From Polyodon spathula (taxonomy: Eukaryota > Chordata > Actinopteri > Acipenseriformes > Polyodontidae), in contig NC_054537.1 in the NCBI RefSeq assembly GCF_017654505.1, positions 61,498,145 to 61,562,144 of the forward strand: 64,000 nucleotides of DNA, read 5' to 3'. Positions 11,540-23,910 of the stretch are shown here, one piece after another; position 1 is the stretch's first letter, and each line of letters opens with the position of its first letter. Both the position numbers and the translations under genes were made by a program. The notes beneath the pieces are model-generated. The model was not told the origin of the DNA and searched no databases. It was given only the letters and a program-made list of their open reading frames with translations.

Positions 11540-14500
11540 TTTTGTTACCATTTTTTTTAAATGTAATAAATCAAAAAGAAATATAACAAATTAACAAAAC
11601 TATATACCAAGGGACAAGAGCTCACAATACCCAAATATATAACAAAAGAGGAAACTACACACAGCGCTCATGCCATAACAAGGTCAGCTAGGGCAGCAGA
11701 GACAGAACCTCATGCCTCTACCATTGCTGGCCTTGCCCCATTCATCCTGGCTGTAGTCCACTCTAAATTAACAATATCCCTAAACATCCAGAGCCATGCG
11801 CTGGCCAGAGTTATATCTGTTGATATCCAAAGTTGCAACATTTACTTGTTAGCGACTGTTATGGCAACAAGTAAAGTTATATGCTGTTAAATCGAGATTA
11901 ACCAATGAGTCATCATTAAGTTAACATAAACAAGGTTCAGTTACTAACTGTGAATCAGTCAATTTGATAACACCAAAGTTACATATGTAGCTCTAAAAAG
12001 TGGCAATGAGGGGACAGTCCCAGAAACATATGCATACCAGTGCCAGGTGTGGAAACTTTACAGATGTTACATGCCGAGATAATGTTCACTTGGAAATGAC
12101 TGTACAGGGTTGCATAAGCTCTATGATGGCCTCCATCATCAAAGATGTCATCAAAAGTAAAAACGCCTCTGGATGACCAGGATGGAGGGTTGGGCTTCTG
12201 TTAAAAAATGGCATTTACTCCAAGTTGAAAATGATTTACAAAACCTGTGTATTTTTCACTACTATTCCACGTCCTCGACGAGTTAGGACTACATTTTAAG
12301 GATTTGTAGCTGTGAGGCAGCACAAAGGCCTCCCCCACATGTCGCCACGGAACAGCAGAGTCATGATCCAGCCAAGTACTCAATGACCTCAGTTGGAACG
12401 CCCAGTAGTAGAATTTCAAATGAAATTAGCTCTTTGAGAGTTGCAAGCTGTCCTCATGGATGTCTGCCTCACAATACATTTGGAAATCATAGAATGGACA
12501 TCAAAATATTTGGGGGGGGGGGGGGGGGGGGACTAGGGGCAATATGAAGAACAACAAATGTATGTGTGTTAATACATTCATTGTAGTTGTTGCTATACTA
12601 CCTTGTTAAGAGAATTGCACAGAGGGCCATCTTAAGTGATCAGCCTCGACCTCCATAAGAGTAGTAAAGTTGCTTTTACAAATCTAGTGTAGGAATACAC
12701 CTGTTTACCTAAAGAAGTACAACATTTCTCTATAAGAACAACAGGGGGTAAAACCGTGCTCCTAGCAGCAGTATTCAAGGGCATCAAAATTGATTTAATC
12801 CAGTTGACTTTGTAACCTAACATCCTTTGAACTTTATCAAACAGGGTCAAGACACGGGAAACAGATTCTGATATGTTAGAGATATAAAAGATATAAAAGA
12901 ATATCATCAGCATAGAGAGAAATTACATGTTTTGAGCCTTCAATTTCAATTGGAAAGATAATTGTACTGTGCCAAGGGCTCCAAAGAGAGAGTAATTAAT
13001 AAGGGTGACAGCGAACATCCTTGCCCTGTCCCCCTTTCCAAAGCGAAGGGAGCTCGACTGCTGCCAGTTTGCACTAAAGCAAGTAGAGTACTATACAGAG
13101 TCTGCACCATACTAATACAACCATGACCAAAACCGAAGTGTTCTCAAACTAATCACAGGTTGACCCACTCCAGACGATTGAAAGCCTTTTGTGGACAAAA
13201 ACTATACAAGCTGCAGAGTGAGTGTTGGTCGAATGAATTATGTGAAGCAAACAACGCATGCCAACTGTCCTTTCACAAAACCAGATTGGTCAAAATGGAT
13301 TAGATTTCCTATCGTATCATTTGCCATCGCTATTAATGAGAGGTATAGGCCGATAGTTTGCGCATACAAGAGGGTTTTTGCCCTTTGTTACAGCAGCGAT
13401 ATCAATGCAGTTTTGTGATCTTTGTGAAAAGAGCCAGTTTTAATAGCATCATTTCAAAAGTCCTAAGTTCCTAGTAATAATTCTGGGGGAAGGCCATCTA
13501 GACCAGGCCTTACCTGTTTGCATTGACCTAATAGCATTGTTCAGTTCATCCAGTGTTATTGGGGCATCGAGCTGTTTACTAAGTTCAGCCTTCAGTTTGC
13601 TGGATTTCAAATTATCTAGGACATTTTTGCAGGAATAATGGTCGACTTGTATTTCAGATTCAAAAAGTCAAGGAATTGTGTACGTTTGATGGGAGAATTT
13701 AATCCCTGCACGTTCCAGGTGAAAATATTAATATCCGTCATTATAATGGTTACAGTAACATACAAAGAGACCTCTCCCCCACGAAAATACTCTAAAAAGC
13801 AAATCGTAGCAAGACATCTGGGTCTGACTTATAAAACAGTTTCCAATCTGAATATCATAAAAGGTGTGAGCTCTGCAACACACCATTGAAACAACAACAA
13901 ATACAATTACAAAAAACGCAAAAGGATTTCAACATTGAAAGCCCCCCTGTTTTGGAAAAATTTAAAACTCTTTAGTGCTGTGACTTTCTAACAGTCATGC
14001 ATCCCCAAGCTCAGACCCTGCTTACACACAGGCAACCCCCTGAGCCAACAGCTTCAGAACCAAGTTAAACTACTGTAGCCTCTTAATTAAATTAAAACAT
14101 GTTTTCTCTCATTGTCAACACTATTTAAAGCAATATAATTGACTTTTAATTACATTTTAATTACAGTAGCAACAATAATAATAATACAATAACATGTAAG
14201 AACAAGCAAGGGAGAGAGGATACAATGAAATAAATATGCATAATTCAAAAAGTAAACAGTAAATCCAGGGTGATCCGTGACTGTGGTCGAAAACCGTGCT
14301 GGTCGATCGGCTGCTAGTCATACCATTAACATAAAAAAAAAGTTAATAAAATATAGCAAGACCATTCTTGATTTTAAGGAATCTAGTACTCCCAGTGGAC
14401 TACTCTCAAATAAGGACCGTTGAAAAAGCTGCTGTAGCCACGGTCTCCATAGCAGGCTCAATGAAAGCCCCAGGAGGGTTGGACTGAATGTCAGCCATCA

Positions 14501-14760
14501 CTGTTGTAGACGGGTCGGTAGAGATGCTTTGTTTTGGTTCTTCGGTTGCATGGGTAGAGGGCTAGTTCCCGGTTCCTCCCTGGGACTTCTTTTGCAGATT
14601 TAATAAAATAATGCTGGCCGCTGTGAACAACTTTGAGAGAAGCAGGATAGGCGAGCAAGTGTTTCAGTCCCATCGCCACCACCTGCTTCCTAATTGCTGC
14701 AAATTCTTGTCTCTTTTGAGCAGTTGCATTGCTGTGTTCACGGAAAAACAACAAATTACA
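11540..14760 (-). mobile_element. Degenerate L1/Tx1-like LINE
   Basis: Order on the minus strand: an ORF1p C-terminal piece at 14754-14500 (FFREHSNATAQKRQEFAAIR and GLKHLLAYPASLKVV), then ORF2 fragments. The RT region near 13620-13500 reads LDAPITLDELNNAI followed by GLDGLPPEFY. At 12910-12780 lies a YADD-box remnant followed by YISNISESVSRVLTLFDK. The ORF2 tail at 12420-12300 reads KFYYWAFQLRSLSTWLDHDS. Most of the endonuclease and parts of RT are scrambled or missing. Many stops and frameshifts are present, so it is an old copy. The clade call rests on recognisable motif phrases, not an alignment. Confidence 0.8.
12512..12531. repeat. poly-G run
   Basis: Twenty consecutive G, inside the L1-like element. 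Confidence 0.95.
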
Positions 14761-14769
14761 GTGGTAGCC

Positions 14770-15340
14770 AAAACCAGCTATAAATATGGCAAGGTACTCT
14801 CCGGAATATAACTGAAGTCAAGGCGCTATGCAGTTTAGTTAACCTGTCCTGCATTTTCTGCACGCTATAGGGTGCTATCGGACTATTAACTGGTTTATCA
14901 CCGATTACTACTGAAATACAGTATTTCACCAGCAGGTGTTACATGCTGAAGCACGTGAATACCAAAAGCAAAAAGCTTACATTGAGTTAAAGTCATTTTT
15001 ATAATGTACTGCACAATTGCGGTAACACTTTGAACATGCCGAAGCCTACAGTATATCAAGAAGTTAAGCAATGTTTTTGCTGAAGAAATGGACAAATATA
15101 TAGCATGCGACATCCCAAATGAAAATAATGATGGTGATATTATATTAATGAACCATAAAGGCAGTCAGTGGCTGCTCTGGACTAGAACTGCACAGATCAA
15201 AATAGGGGATAAGGAGGACCAGGCAGGAATTTTAACATAAGCTGCTTAATTGTAAAAAAATAAATGCATTGTTAAAATGTGTGTGCACATGAACTGTAAG
15301 CACAGCAAATAAATACTCCCACTTCTCATCTGATGTAAAA

Positions 15341-15392
<52 letters not shown>

Positions 15393-15831
15393 TTATGCTG
15401 CCTACAGTAGTTGTAAGTACACATTCATCATTTATTTTCACTTACCGTGCAGCTGTGTGCACTGTTAAGACTGAGAAGTAATGAATGTCAACAACGCATT
15501 TCCCAAGGGGGACAAAAGTCTACATTGTACAGTAAAAATTTAAATTCAGGACTACAAACTAAGTACATGTTCAATCTTAATTATGCTTTCAATCTTAATC
15601 CTAACTGTTCTGGAGAGCTTTTTTAAATGCATGTTTTGCAAGATTTCTAAAATCTGTAAAGTCTCTCATTTCAGCGTCTGTCCTTCCATGCTGTATGTCA
15701 AGCAATGTGCCTGAGCAAGCACACACAGGCAGGTGGTAATGCTATTTGTAGACCTATGATGCAGTCTGGAATCTCCTACTTAAAATGCAGTGCTGTAAGT
15801 TGCATGCAGTAAGTAGCTATTAAGCACCAAC
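14770..15831. other. itga9 intron 2, 3' end, with (GT)n tract
   Basis: Contains a (GT)n microsatellite at 15342-15390. No protein-like segment is seen. The frame at 15232-15441 is a product of the GT repeat. Confidence 0.6.
15342..15390. repeat. (GT)n microsatellite
   Basis: About 24 uninterrupted GT units. Confidence 0.95.
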
Positions 15832-15959
15832 CTCTGCCCATGTCCATCTCTGTGCACCTCTTCTCGGGGTTGCTGTCCACTCTGCATTTGAAGATGGCTC
15901 CTGGGGAACTCACTGAGACACTGAAGGTGGAGTTTGCTTTGGGGGCTCCTACTATGACC
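15832..15959 (-). CDS. itga9: itga9 exon 2, beta-propeller blade 1-2
   Basis: The 128-nt exon completes Trp from exon 1 and reads VIVGAPKANSTFSVSV, SSPGAIFKCRVDSN, then PEKRCTEMDMGR plus one base. VGAPKA is the closing strand of an FG-GAP repeat. The pair CRVDSNPEKRC has the nine-residue spacing seen between the two cysteines of this loop in integrin alpha chains. Human alpha-9 has VVGAPKADSKYSPSVKSPGA at the same place. The acceptor is TTCTGCAG and the donor GTTGGT, a less common but valid GT donor. NST creates a possible N-glycosylation sequon. Confidence 0.95.
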
Positions 15960-16614
15960 CTGCAGAAGGGGAGAAAAATAACCCAAAGGATTTATTTATT
16001 TAGACATGTTCGTACAACTAGGTTTCTTCACAGTATGATGCGTTTCAGTCCCTGCCAACACAATGCTTTACATACAGCATGCCTGTGGTTTCAGAACTGC
16101 ATATCTCCGCCATGCGAGTGCGGAAACTGACAGGACTGGTGCTGCAAAGCCTGCTGAGTGTAAAAACAAAGTTGACTACTGCACAGCATTTCACCAAGTC
16201 AAAAGTGTCCAAACTTTTTGGGTAACAAAACAATGCCTATGACTAGTGGACTAGTGGGCATCAGTCTAAATATACTGAAAATGATAAACACAAATTGAAT
16301 GAATTGTAAACCACTTCTGATTGTGTAATTTGCAAACATTTTAAAAATGATCTTAATAACTTGGATATGAATCTGGCTCAGTTATAGAAGTTTGGTGGTC
16401 TCAGCTCTCTATAGCTATATATGTGTGTATCTACGAATGAATGAACGATGAAGGGTGTAAAAGTCAGGATTTAGGTGTATTTGTGTGCATTAGTATTTTT
16501 GTACTAGCACACTGTAAATTTACGCCCAGTGTAACAGGTACAGAACACTATATGAAACATGCAAGACTCTGATCCTTTGCTAGACTCTTAGCACCTGTAT
16601 GTATGTATACAGAC

Positions 16615-17556
16615 AACCTTGTACTTGGCTTGATTCATTCGTCCTTCACAAAGACAAATCTGCCCGATTCCAGCCTTGCTGAAGCACCCCCAGACGAGTC
16701 CAATTTTCAGCTTTGCCCAACACCTCGTCGTCTAATGGTTAGACGGAGACCTGGAGAGGCCTACAAGCCACAGTGTCTCGCACCCACTGTGAAATGTGGT
16801 GGAGGATTGGTGATGATCTGGGGGTGCTTCAGCAAGGCTGGAATCGGGCAGCATTGGCATGAATCAAGCCAAGTACAAGGTTGTCCTGGAAGAAAACTTG
16901 CTTCCTTCTGCTCTGACAATGTTCCCCAACTCGGAGGATTGGTTTTTCCAGCAGGACAATGCTCCATGCCACACACCCAGGTCAATCAAGGTGTGGATGG
17001 AGGACCACCAGATCAAGACCCTGTCATGGCCAGCCCAATCTCCAGACCTGAACCCCATTGAAAACCTCTGGAATGTGATCAAGAGGACGATGGATGGTCA
17101 CAAGCCATCAAACAAAGCCGAGCTGCTTGAATTTTTGCACCAGGAGTGGCATAAAGTCACCCAACATCAATGTGAAAGACTGGTGGAAAGCATGCCAAGA
17201 TGCATGAAAGCTGTGCTTGAAAATCAGGGTTATGCCACCAAATATTGATTTCTGAATTCATCCTAAGTTAAAACATTAGTATTGTGTTGTTTAAAAATGA
17301 ATATGAACTTATTTTCTTTGCATTATTTGAGGTCTGACAACACTGCATCTTTTTTGTTATTTTGACCAGTTGTCATTTTCTGCAAATAAATGCTCTAAAT
17401 GACAATATTTTTATTTGGAATTTGGGAGAAATGTTGTCAGTAGTTTATAGAATAAAACAAAAATGTTCATTTTACCCAAACACATACCTATAAATAGTAA
17501 AAGCAGAGAAACTGATAATTTTGCAGTGGTCTCTTAATTTTTTCCAGGGCTGTATA
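16615..17556 (+). mobile_element. Tc1 transposon fragment, 5' end folded back
   Basis: The C-terminal half of a Tc1 transposase is followed by the 3' terminal repeat (GGTCTCTTAATTTTTTCCAG at about 17530-17550). The 5' end is rearranged: 16615-16694 is an inverted copy of 16817-16882, so the element begins as a hairpin instead of a proper terminal repeat. The left half, including the DNA-binding domain, is missing. Confidence 0.85.
16735..17248 (+). pseudogene. Tc1 transposase, truncated and frameshifted
   Basis: Two frames join the catalytic domain. The first (to about 16850) reads RRLMVRRRPGEAYKPQCLAP and VKCGGGLVMIWGCFSKAGIG. After a shift near 16850-16860 the second reads AKYKVVLEENLL, FFQQDNAPCHTPRS and SPDLNPIENLWN, and ends GYATKY then stop. 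The second Asp (QQDN) and the Glu (PIEN) are 34 residues apart, the DD34E spacing of Tc1. The N-terminal paired-type DNA-binding domain and the first catalytic Asp are absent, so the copy cannot make active enzyme. Confidence 0.9.
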
Positions 17557-17673
17557 TAGCATATTCCTCTTCCATAATATAGTTCACTGCACCTAAAACA
17601 ATATTGCTTAAGTGTTGTAAAGAGAGCCATAATGCTAAAATTGTACTCTACTGACTGGTTTTCCTACTACTTT

Positions 17674-17783
17674 AAAGGCTAGTTTCACAGACTTTGATTA
17701 GTTCTAATCGTGTATTTTCCTTGCTTAAATTAACAAGATTCAAGATTAGTGTAACCGGGTCTGTGAAACCAACCGAAAAGTCG
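17674..17783. mobile_element. Short MITE with GTTTCACAGAC termini
   Basis: The left end GGCTAGTTTCACAGAC and the reverse complement of the right end, CGGTTGGTTTCACAGACC, form an imperfect inverted repeat about 110 bp apart. GATTAG is present inside both ends. This resembles common fish hAT-type MITEs. A target duplication could not be defined. Confidence 0.5.
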
Positions 17784-18040
17784 TTTCAGTAGTTCAGGGT
17801 TAAAGGTCGTCTGCAAAACAATACAATTATGAATCTGAATCAAATTATGAAATTACTTGAACTTTTAAAAAGAGGCATGTGTGTTGTAATTGCAAACCGA
17901 TTACAGCCACACACACAAACCTGAAAAACTGTTAAAAAACGACCGTAAAGACTTGAATTTCACCCCTAATCCAGCATTACAGCTCTAATGAAAAATAATT
18001 CCATATTTAATTCCTGGTTAGATTATATGACACCCATGTG

Positions 18041-18161
18041 CTGTGGCACTTGAACAATTTTATAGTGGGGGTGCTGAAAGCCATTGAACAAAAATGTAAC
18101 CCCTATTTATGATGGAAGCCATACTACCGCACCCCCAGCACCCCTAGTTCCAGCGCCCTTA
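18041..18161. mobile_element. hAT-type MITE with perfect 8-bp target duplication
   Basis: A 121-bp element flanked by CCCATGTG at 18033-18040 and 18162-18169. Ends CTGTGGCACTTGAACAA and, reversed, GTAAGGGCGCTGGAACTAG are an imperfect inverted repeat. GTGGGGGTGCTG and its inverse CACCCCCAGCACCCC lie just inside. The 8-bp duplication and short ends are typical of hAT. It sits in itga9 intron 1. Confidence 0.85.
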
Positions 18162-18502
18162 CCCATGTGTTCTAATTTCGAATCCTACACACTTGTTTGA
18201 GCCTGTGTATCTGCCTTGTGTTAGTTTTAGCGTGTTGTTTGATTTGAACCGTTTTGAAACAAAGTTTTCATGAACATGTCGTTAAATAAATATACAGTTG
18301 CTTATTACAGTAGGATCTGTGAACAGCGTCAACCAGTAACTGCAGGCAAAACACTCGAAAAGGCTCCCTGGCTGTATCTGGAGTCTGTGCGTAACGGTAA
18401 CGCATTGGAACATTAGTTTGTTATTAAGTAAAACTTTCGAAATTAACATGGTTTCTTAAATTTGATGTTGCTTCCCTCTACGGAATTTGTAAAGTAACTT
18501 AC

Positions 18503-18696
18503 CATCTTGTATCACCATGGTAGTGCTCCAGGACGGAATATCCAAAAAATGTCCCTTTGGGTCCATGATAAACCACGGGATGGTCCAAGTCGATGTTGTA
18601 AGAATAAACCAAAGAAACAGAAAATAAAGCGACAAACACTTTTAACACGTCTTTTCTGTCTTTGAAGACCGTCCCAGCCATCTTAACACTATCCAT
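18503..18696 (-). CDS. itga9: itga9 exon 1: signal peptide and start of beta-propeller
   Basis: Encodes MDSVKMAGTVFKDRKD, then a hydrophobic signal segment (VLKVFVALFSVSLVYS), then mature YNIDLDHPVVYHGPKG, TFFGYSVLEHYHGDTR and two bases of Trp. Human alpha-9 has AYNLDPQRPVHFQGP and FFGYAVLEHFHDNTRW at the same place. FFGYSV is the first FG-GAP repeat. Two in-frame ATGs are available, at 18696 and 18681. The second gives a shorter leader of normal length and has A at -3 and G at +4; the first also has a purine at -3. The longer form is annotated. The donor is GTAAGT. Signal cleavage is predicted before YNID. Confidence 0.95.
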
Positions 18697-18786
18697 CCCC
18701 GGAACCAAAATCAACACAAAAACAATTCAAGAAAACAAACCAAAAAGCAGTGCAAAAACAATTTACGCAAGAAACGGATGAAAGGA

Positions 18787-18798
18787 GACCTTATAAAA
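18787..18798 (-). promoter_or_regulatory. Possible TATA-like element upstream of itga9
   Basis: The minus strand reads TTTTTTATAAGG about 90-100 bp upstream of the itga9 ATG. The region is AT-rich with no obvious CpG island, so a TATA-type start is conceivable. It could equally be chance. No transcription start data are available. Confidence 0.2.
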
Positions 18799-18799
18799 A

Positions 18800-21700
18800 A
18801 GAAAAAAAAACTGCTGAAACCAACAGAAAATCTTGAGAAGCAGTGAACAACTGACTGCTGAAATTGTTGCTATGTAGATTATTTTAAATCACTTTGTAAG
18901 GGATAAAGAAGCGGTCCAGAGTTTCACTGTGTATGTCTGCGTCTGCATAAGATGATGAAAACCGTGCCCTATTGCTTTTGGCAATTCCCCTACACAGCTT
19001 TCAGGGAGGGAGGATTTCACTGAGACTAGCATCCCGTTACAGGCATCAAATTCAGGTATCACCATAATGTGAACATGGGCGCCCTCTATGGGTTCACATG
19101 GTCGCCAGCAGAGTCGACAGACACCACTGTAGTATACTGTATAGTTAACAGATTCTATTATGATTATCTGTCTGGTGTACGTCTGCCCGCCGTTTTTTTC
19201 CCTCCACAAATATGCTGCAATAAAAAACGTATTCTACATAATAAACTGTTAGGTAAATGTTATGCAGTACTATTATATGATACTGTGTTTTGCAGTAAAA
19301 CCTTTACGGGTTTGTACAGCAATGCCTTACACAATTGTCATCTATGAATTTGTATATATATATATATAAACTACAGTGCTACAACACTCACAGAGAATGT
19401 GGGCTCCCGGATAGCATGTTACTAAATATCTTGATATCCTGAATAAACAACTCTGAATGCTTTTGTTTAATCTAATAAATGCAAGTGATTTTAAGAAAGA
19501 TTTGCTCTAATCAACATTTTGGCTGACGATTCAATCCAGAGAAGTTTAGATGGAAGCGTCCGTAACAAGCATGTTTTCCAAACAATTTGCGAGAGGTTGG
19601 CTTAAACTGGATTTTATTGCATGCCAGTCCAGCGTACAGACCGATTAAAAACAGATGAAAGTATGATCATATGAACATTCCTGCTTCCAGGGCATTGGGT
19701 ATATGTTTCTTTCACCCAGGTCGACCCTGCTTCTTCAAAAAGCAGTGTGAAAATGCTTAGCCGACCCGCACCACACCCGAGTAGGCTCCAACCCGGCTTC
19801 AGCATGCCAGTGTGGCGGGAGCTTTAGACCTGTAGTTCTACCATAGGTCCTGTATATTTGAATGGTTGTGAGTTCACCTATGGCAGTGCCCGGCATAGCT
19901 ATATAGGAAAATGGTGAAAACAGAGCAATGACAGAAAGCCAGAAGCAGTTAGCTATGTTAGTGCAAATTTGAGTATACATGTAGTTCTTGACATGCATGT
20001 GACTGAAAGACCTGAGCAGGACAGAGTTCAGCAACTCCAGTGATGAGTTGCGTTCAGAAAACCAGCCACAGGTTTTACTAACAGGAGGAGCTGCAGCTGG
20101 CAGGAACACCGCAGCTACTAAGTCTGCTGGTCAGTGCAGGGAAGAAAGAAAGATGGAGACCAAGTATAGTGAGGGAGTCAGCTGAGGAAGCCTCCTCTAA
20201 ACAGGAAGCAACAGTTTCTCTAGAATGAACACAAGTCGTTTTCCAGCAGGTCTGTTTTTTGTTAACCATCCACTTGTCAGTAACATATACATTGTGGCTG
20301 TATTTATTTATGGGGACAATCTCAATGTTAATAGACTTACATGGATTTAAAAAAAAATTATATATTGTACGTCAAAGTGATTTACATTGAAAAGCCACAC
20401 CTGGTGTAATAAATAAAGCCAACATAAACTTTAAAAGCATGTTTAACACCTACTTGAAACTTAAAGAAAGCAGGTTAATAGGTACGCTTCAGTTTACCAG
20501 ATATACATGTATGTTAGACGTGATTCTACAAATGTTCTTGACTGAAACAGAACATGATGTGCTGTTTAGATAACTGATATTTCACACCCATATGAAGATG
20601 CTCATTTCTCAGCACTAAGACGGGTGTTTAGGATGGGTAGTCATTGTATTGTTTGTGCTATGTATGAGTTGAACGTCCGTTAAAAAGGAAATTGTGGCAT
20701 GCATCACTACAACAGAAAGACGAACGATAGTCAAATAAAAAAATAAAAATAGATTACAAATCCACCCAGATAATGTAAACACAAATTCATTTCTCTTAAT
20801 AAGTTGAATACCAATTTATTTTATTTCAAGTATTTCCAGAATTTCAATATATAAATAGAAGATGAGGAGTAATTGACAAACAGATTCACTCTTTTAATGT
20901 ACTGCAGCTGTATTAAACAAGTGAATGATATGCTACTGAAGTGCTCTTATTTGCCTTTCTAGTGATTGATGATTATCCGGCTGGATCTTTGCCCATGACT
21001 TGCACACATGGTCACAGTTCACATGCTCTTCAAAACTACAGTAGAGGTGAACACTAGACTACTTGTATAATCTGAATTTTGTTTAATTTTGGCTCTATAT
21101 AAAAATAACATTGGTATAGCATGACAATCCAGTAAAGTGGGATGGCATAGAGAAGCATGGCTGGTAAAGCATGGTAAAGTGTGTGCTAAAAAGTATCCAC
21201 ACTTACCTTTTAAAATGTTTACAAGAGTCCACATCTAGATGGTATGCATGCATTTTTGTTTGTTGTTAATAGCTGCATGAAGATTACTGCATGTCTAGGA
21301 TGTACCTTCTACTAAGACATTGGCTGCCTTGGTTAAATATCCTGCAGTAAAGATATTATAAACTAGAATACTGTATTCTAGTATCTGCTACCCTTCCTTT
21401 GTATGAAAACCAGCGCAGCCAAATACAGAGGGCACTCACAACCCATAATAGCACACAGTAAGTGAAAGATTATAGTCAAATGCAACCCTAAACATATACA
21501 GGAGGTTACCTTTGAATAATACAATAAATGTTTGATGGTTTCTTGTTTTATGAACTCTCCACAGACATGTAAAATACATGCGCTGAAAAACTATTACGAA
21601 CATTACTTAACTGATGTAAAGACGATATAATCAAGTAAAGGATTTTATTTTTTTATTTTAACTTGCATGTTTTAACATAACTTTCATGACCCCTGGCACA

Positions 21701-23333
21701 ATGATTGCATTAAGCACATTTACATTGTATTTTGCCTTTGCTATCTAATCACTAATTCAATAAATTACAAATAAACAAATACAAAAATAAAATAAATAAA
21801 AGTTTGCTGAAGGCTGGTACAAAATCAAGGCAATTATCGTGTTCACAACGTAGGGTCAGACAGTTAATAACATCAATTATACTTAACAAGTCCTACTAGA
21901 TACTGTACTTTATAGAACACTGATTCTATCCATGTAACACTTAATTAAGATGCATTATATTGTTATTTTATAACTGCATGTATATTTTCCTCATTGAAAA
22001 GTATGTTGCTGTACAATTGATCACATTGTATATTATTATACACGACTGAGAAAATTCAACATACAAAAAGCACTGTATTATCATTGTTATAAAGAAGTGA
22101 CTACATGTCAAAATGATATTAGCAATCCAGGTTATTCTCAGTTACACAATAAGAATTGAATTCATAACCGCTACTTAATTATGTTCTGTATTTATCCCCC
22201 CCTTATATTTTCAACATTACAATTGTGTTGTATATTCTGAAGAACAAAAAAGCTAACACCGTATCTCAGATGATATTAATGATTTGTTTGTATATTTAAA
22301 AAAAAAAAAAACAATCAAAAGGTGCCTAGTTTCCTTTGGCTTTTTACTTCAGAAACTTTCAACTTCCAATGACAAGTAGTCTTTTATTTGTAAAACACTA
22401 AGTTAATATTATTTTTGTCTAGTTTATTTAATCAGTAATCAACATATAGCACCATTCACTTACCAACACAACACTTGGGGCTAATAATATTTGGATTATA
22501 TATGCAGTTCAGCCAGAAACTATTGATAATGTAAAAAAAATAATAATAATATTGTATTAAGAACATGGTTAAACTGTGAAAGCCCACTGAAGGTAATAGC
22601 ATGCTTTATTATGTCATTATATTGTCAAGTTGAAACAGCGATGAACCGAGATTCCCAGAGTCAAGTCAGTCCACTCTGAATGACAAGTCAAACTGAAACT
22701 AAAACCCTGTCACCAGAATTTCACAATTAGACAGATACGATAGGGCTCATCGGAGGTCTTCTGAGGAGTTCAGGATATTACACTGGCGAGGGCAACTGTT
22801 GTCTCCAGGTACAGTAGATTCACCCTGTACTTGTAGCTATTATATAGTGAATAGTTTGGTCAGTTAAGAAGTGGTGCTTCTCCTGATTCAATATGCCCAG
22901 CTTTCAGTGGAATGCCTTTGTGGCCTCCTTGTACATGAAAACAGCACTGCAGCTTCAATATAGTATAAAGTGATTTGTAATCCTACTGAAAGGCAGATAC
23001 TCCATCTGTCATCATTTAGTAATAATAATACTAATTAAGTAGTAGAACCCTGTTTAGAGGACATTACCTGCTGGTATTTGACAGTGGTCAGATGGCAAGA
23101 GCCTGAGCCACCAGCTAGAACGCTGCCTTACAGGTCACTTACCAAGATATTGCCTGATAATCAGGATTGTATTGCAGTTAGAAACTGGTAAACAGTTTCT
23201 TTCCATTATTTACTTTTCAAGCTAGATATTTTATCTGAACATCTACCAGTGTTCAGAAGTGGAGTTTCCTGATTGGTGGATTAATGTTCAGGAGTTTTTA
23301 ATATGGATATAACACAATGAGGATGTGAGGGAG
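18800..23333. other. Intergenic region between itga9 and golga4, nothing recognised
   Basis: No exon, RNA gene or defined repeat was recognised on either strand. In human this interval holds the poorly conserved APRG1 locus; no similar frame was seen here. Regulatory elements cannot be judged from sequence alone. Confidence 0.5.
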
Positions 23334-23910
23334 CACCTTCACTTAGGCAAGACTGTTTATAATAAGTTGTGTTGTTGTACTATGTTGTTATATATAACTG
23401 ACTCTGGGGTGGTGTTTTTATTGTTGCAATATGAAGCCGTGTTAGTTTAATTCCGTGTGCAGCTTAGCCACAGTATATATCAATAATGATATTTTGCATA
23501 ATAACAGTAACTAAAACCCTAAATATTTAACATCAAGAAAATAAATGAAACGCTTGCATGTTTGTAGGTACTATTATGTATTGCATGTTTGTAGGTACTA
23601 TTTATGTATTGTTAAAAAACACAATGACTACGATTGGTTTTTATATATATATATTTATATATATAGTATATAATATATATATATATAGATATATATATAT
23701 ATATATAATTTATTTATTAAATATACAGTACTAAATTTTTAAGTAATGTGGGCGTGGCTAGCTCTTTAAAAGGCTGCCTGTCTGTAAGGGGGCATAAATT
23801 GAGAGGATTGACCAGTGTGTGAATCAATGCTTAATATTACTTAAAAGAAAATAAATGCTTGTGTGTCTCAGAGAAGTGGACATTTGCCTTGGACATGTCA
23901 CCCCGTTACA
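23334..23910 (+). mobile_element. Probable solo LTR
   Basis: It begins TGTGAGGGAGCACC and ends CACCCCGTTACA, and is flanked by GAGGA on the left and GAGGG on the right (4 of 5 bases match). A TATA-like TTTAAAAGG at about 23763 and AATAAA at about 23850 are placed as in an LTR. A (TA)n tract at 23641-23710 expands its U3 part. Only one copy is in the window, so the LTR call rests on ends and internal signals. Confidence 0.55.
23641..23710. repeat. (TA)n microsatellite
   Basis: TA-rich tract inside the probable solo LTR. A 27-bp unit (GCATGTTTGTAGGTACTAT...) is also tandemly repeated twice just before it, at about 23554-23610. Confidence 0.9.

Larger units (their letters stand above)
1..18696 (-). 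other. itga9: itga9 gene, 5' part (coding exons 1-4, introns 1-3 and part of intron 4)
   Basis: Four exons read right to left code for the N-terminal part of integrin alpha-9, which pairs with beta-1 at the cell surface and binds tenascin-C, VCAM-1 and other ligands. The order of exons, their phases and the protein they join into all agree with the vertebrate gene. The visible protein covers the signal peptide and the first two blades of the seven-bladed beta-propeller, about 180 residues of the roughly 1,030 usual for the family. The next exon must begin with two bases completing a glycine codon and lies beyond position 1. golga4 lies upstream on the same strand. Confidence 0.95.

Noticed and set aside
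18889..19209. Minus-strand 106-residue frame upstream of itga9
   Set aside because: No splice-consistent link to exon 1 and no recognised domain; upstream noncoding sequence is more likely.
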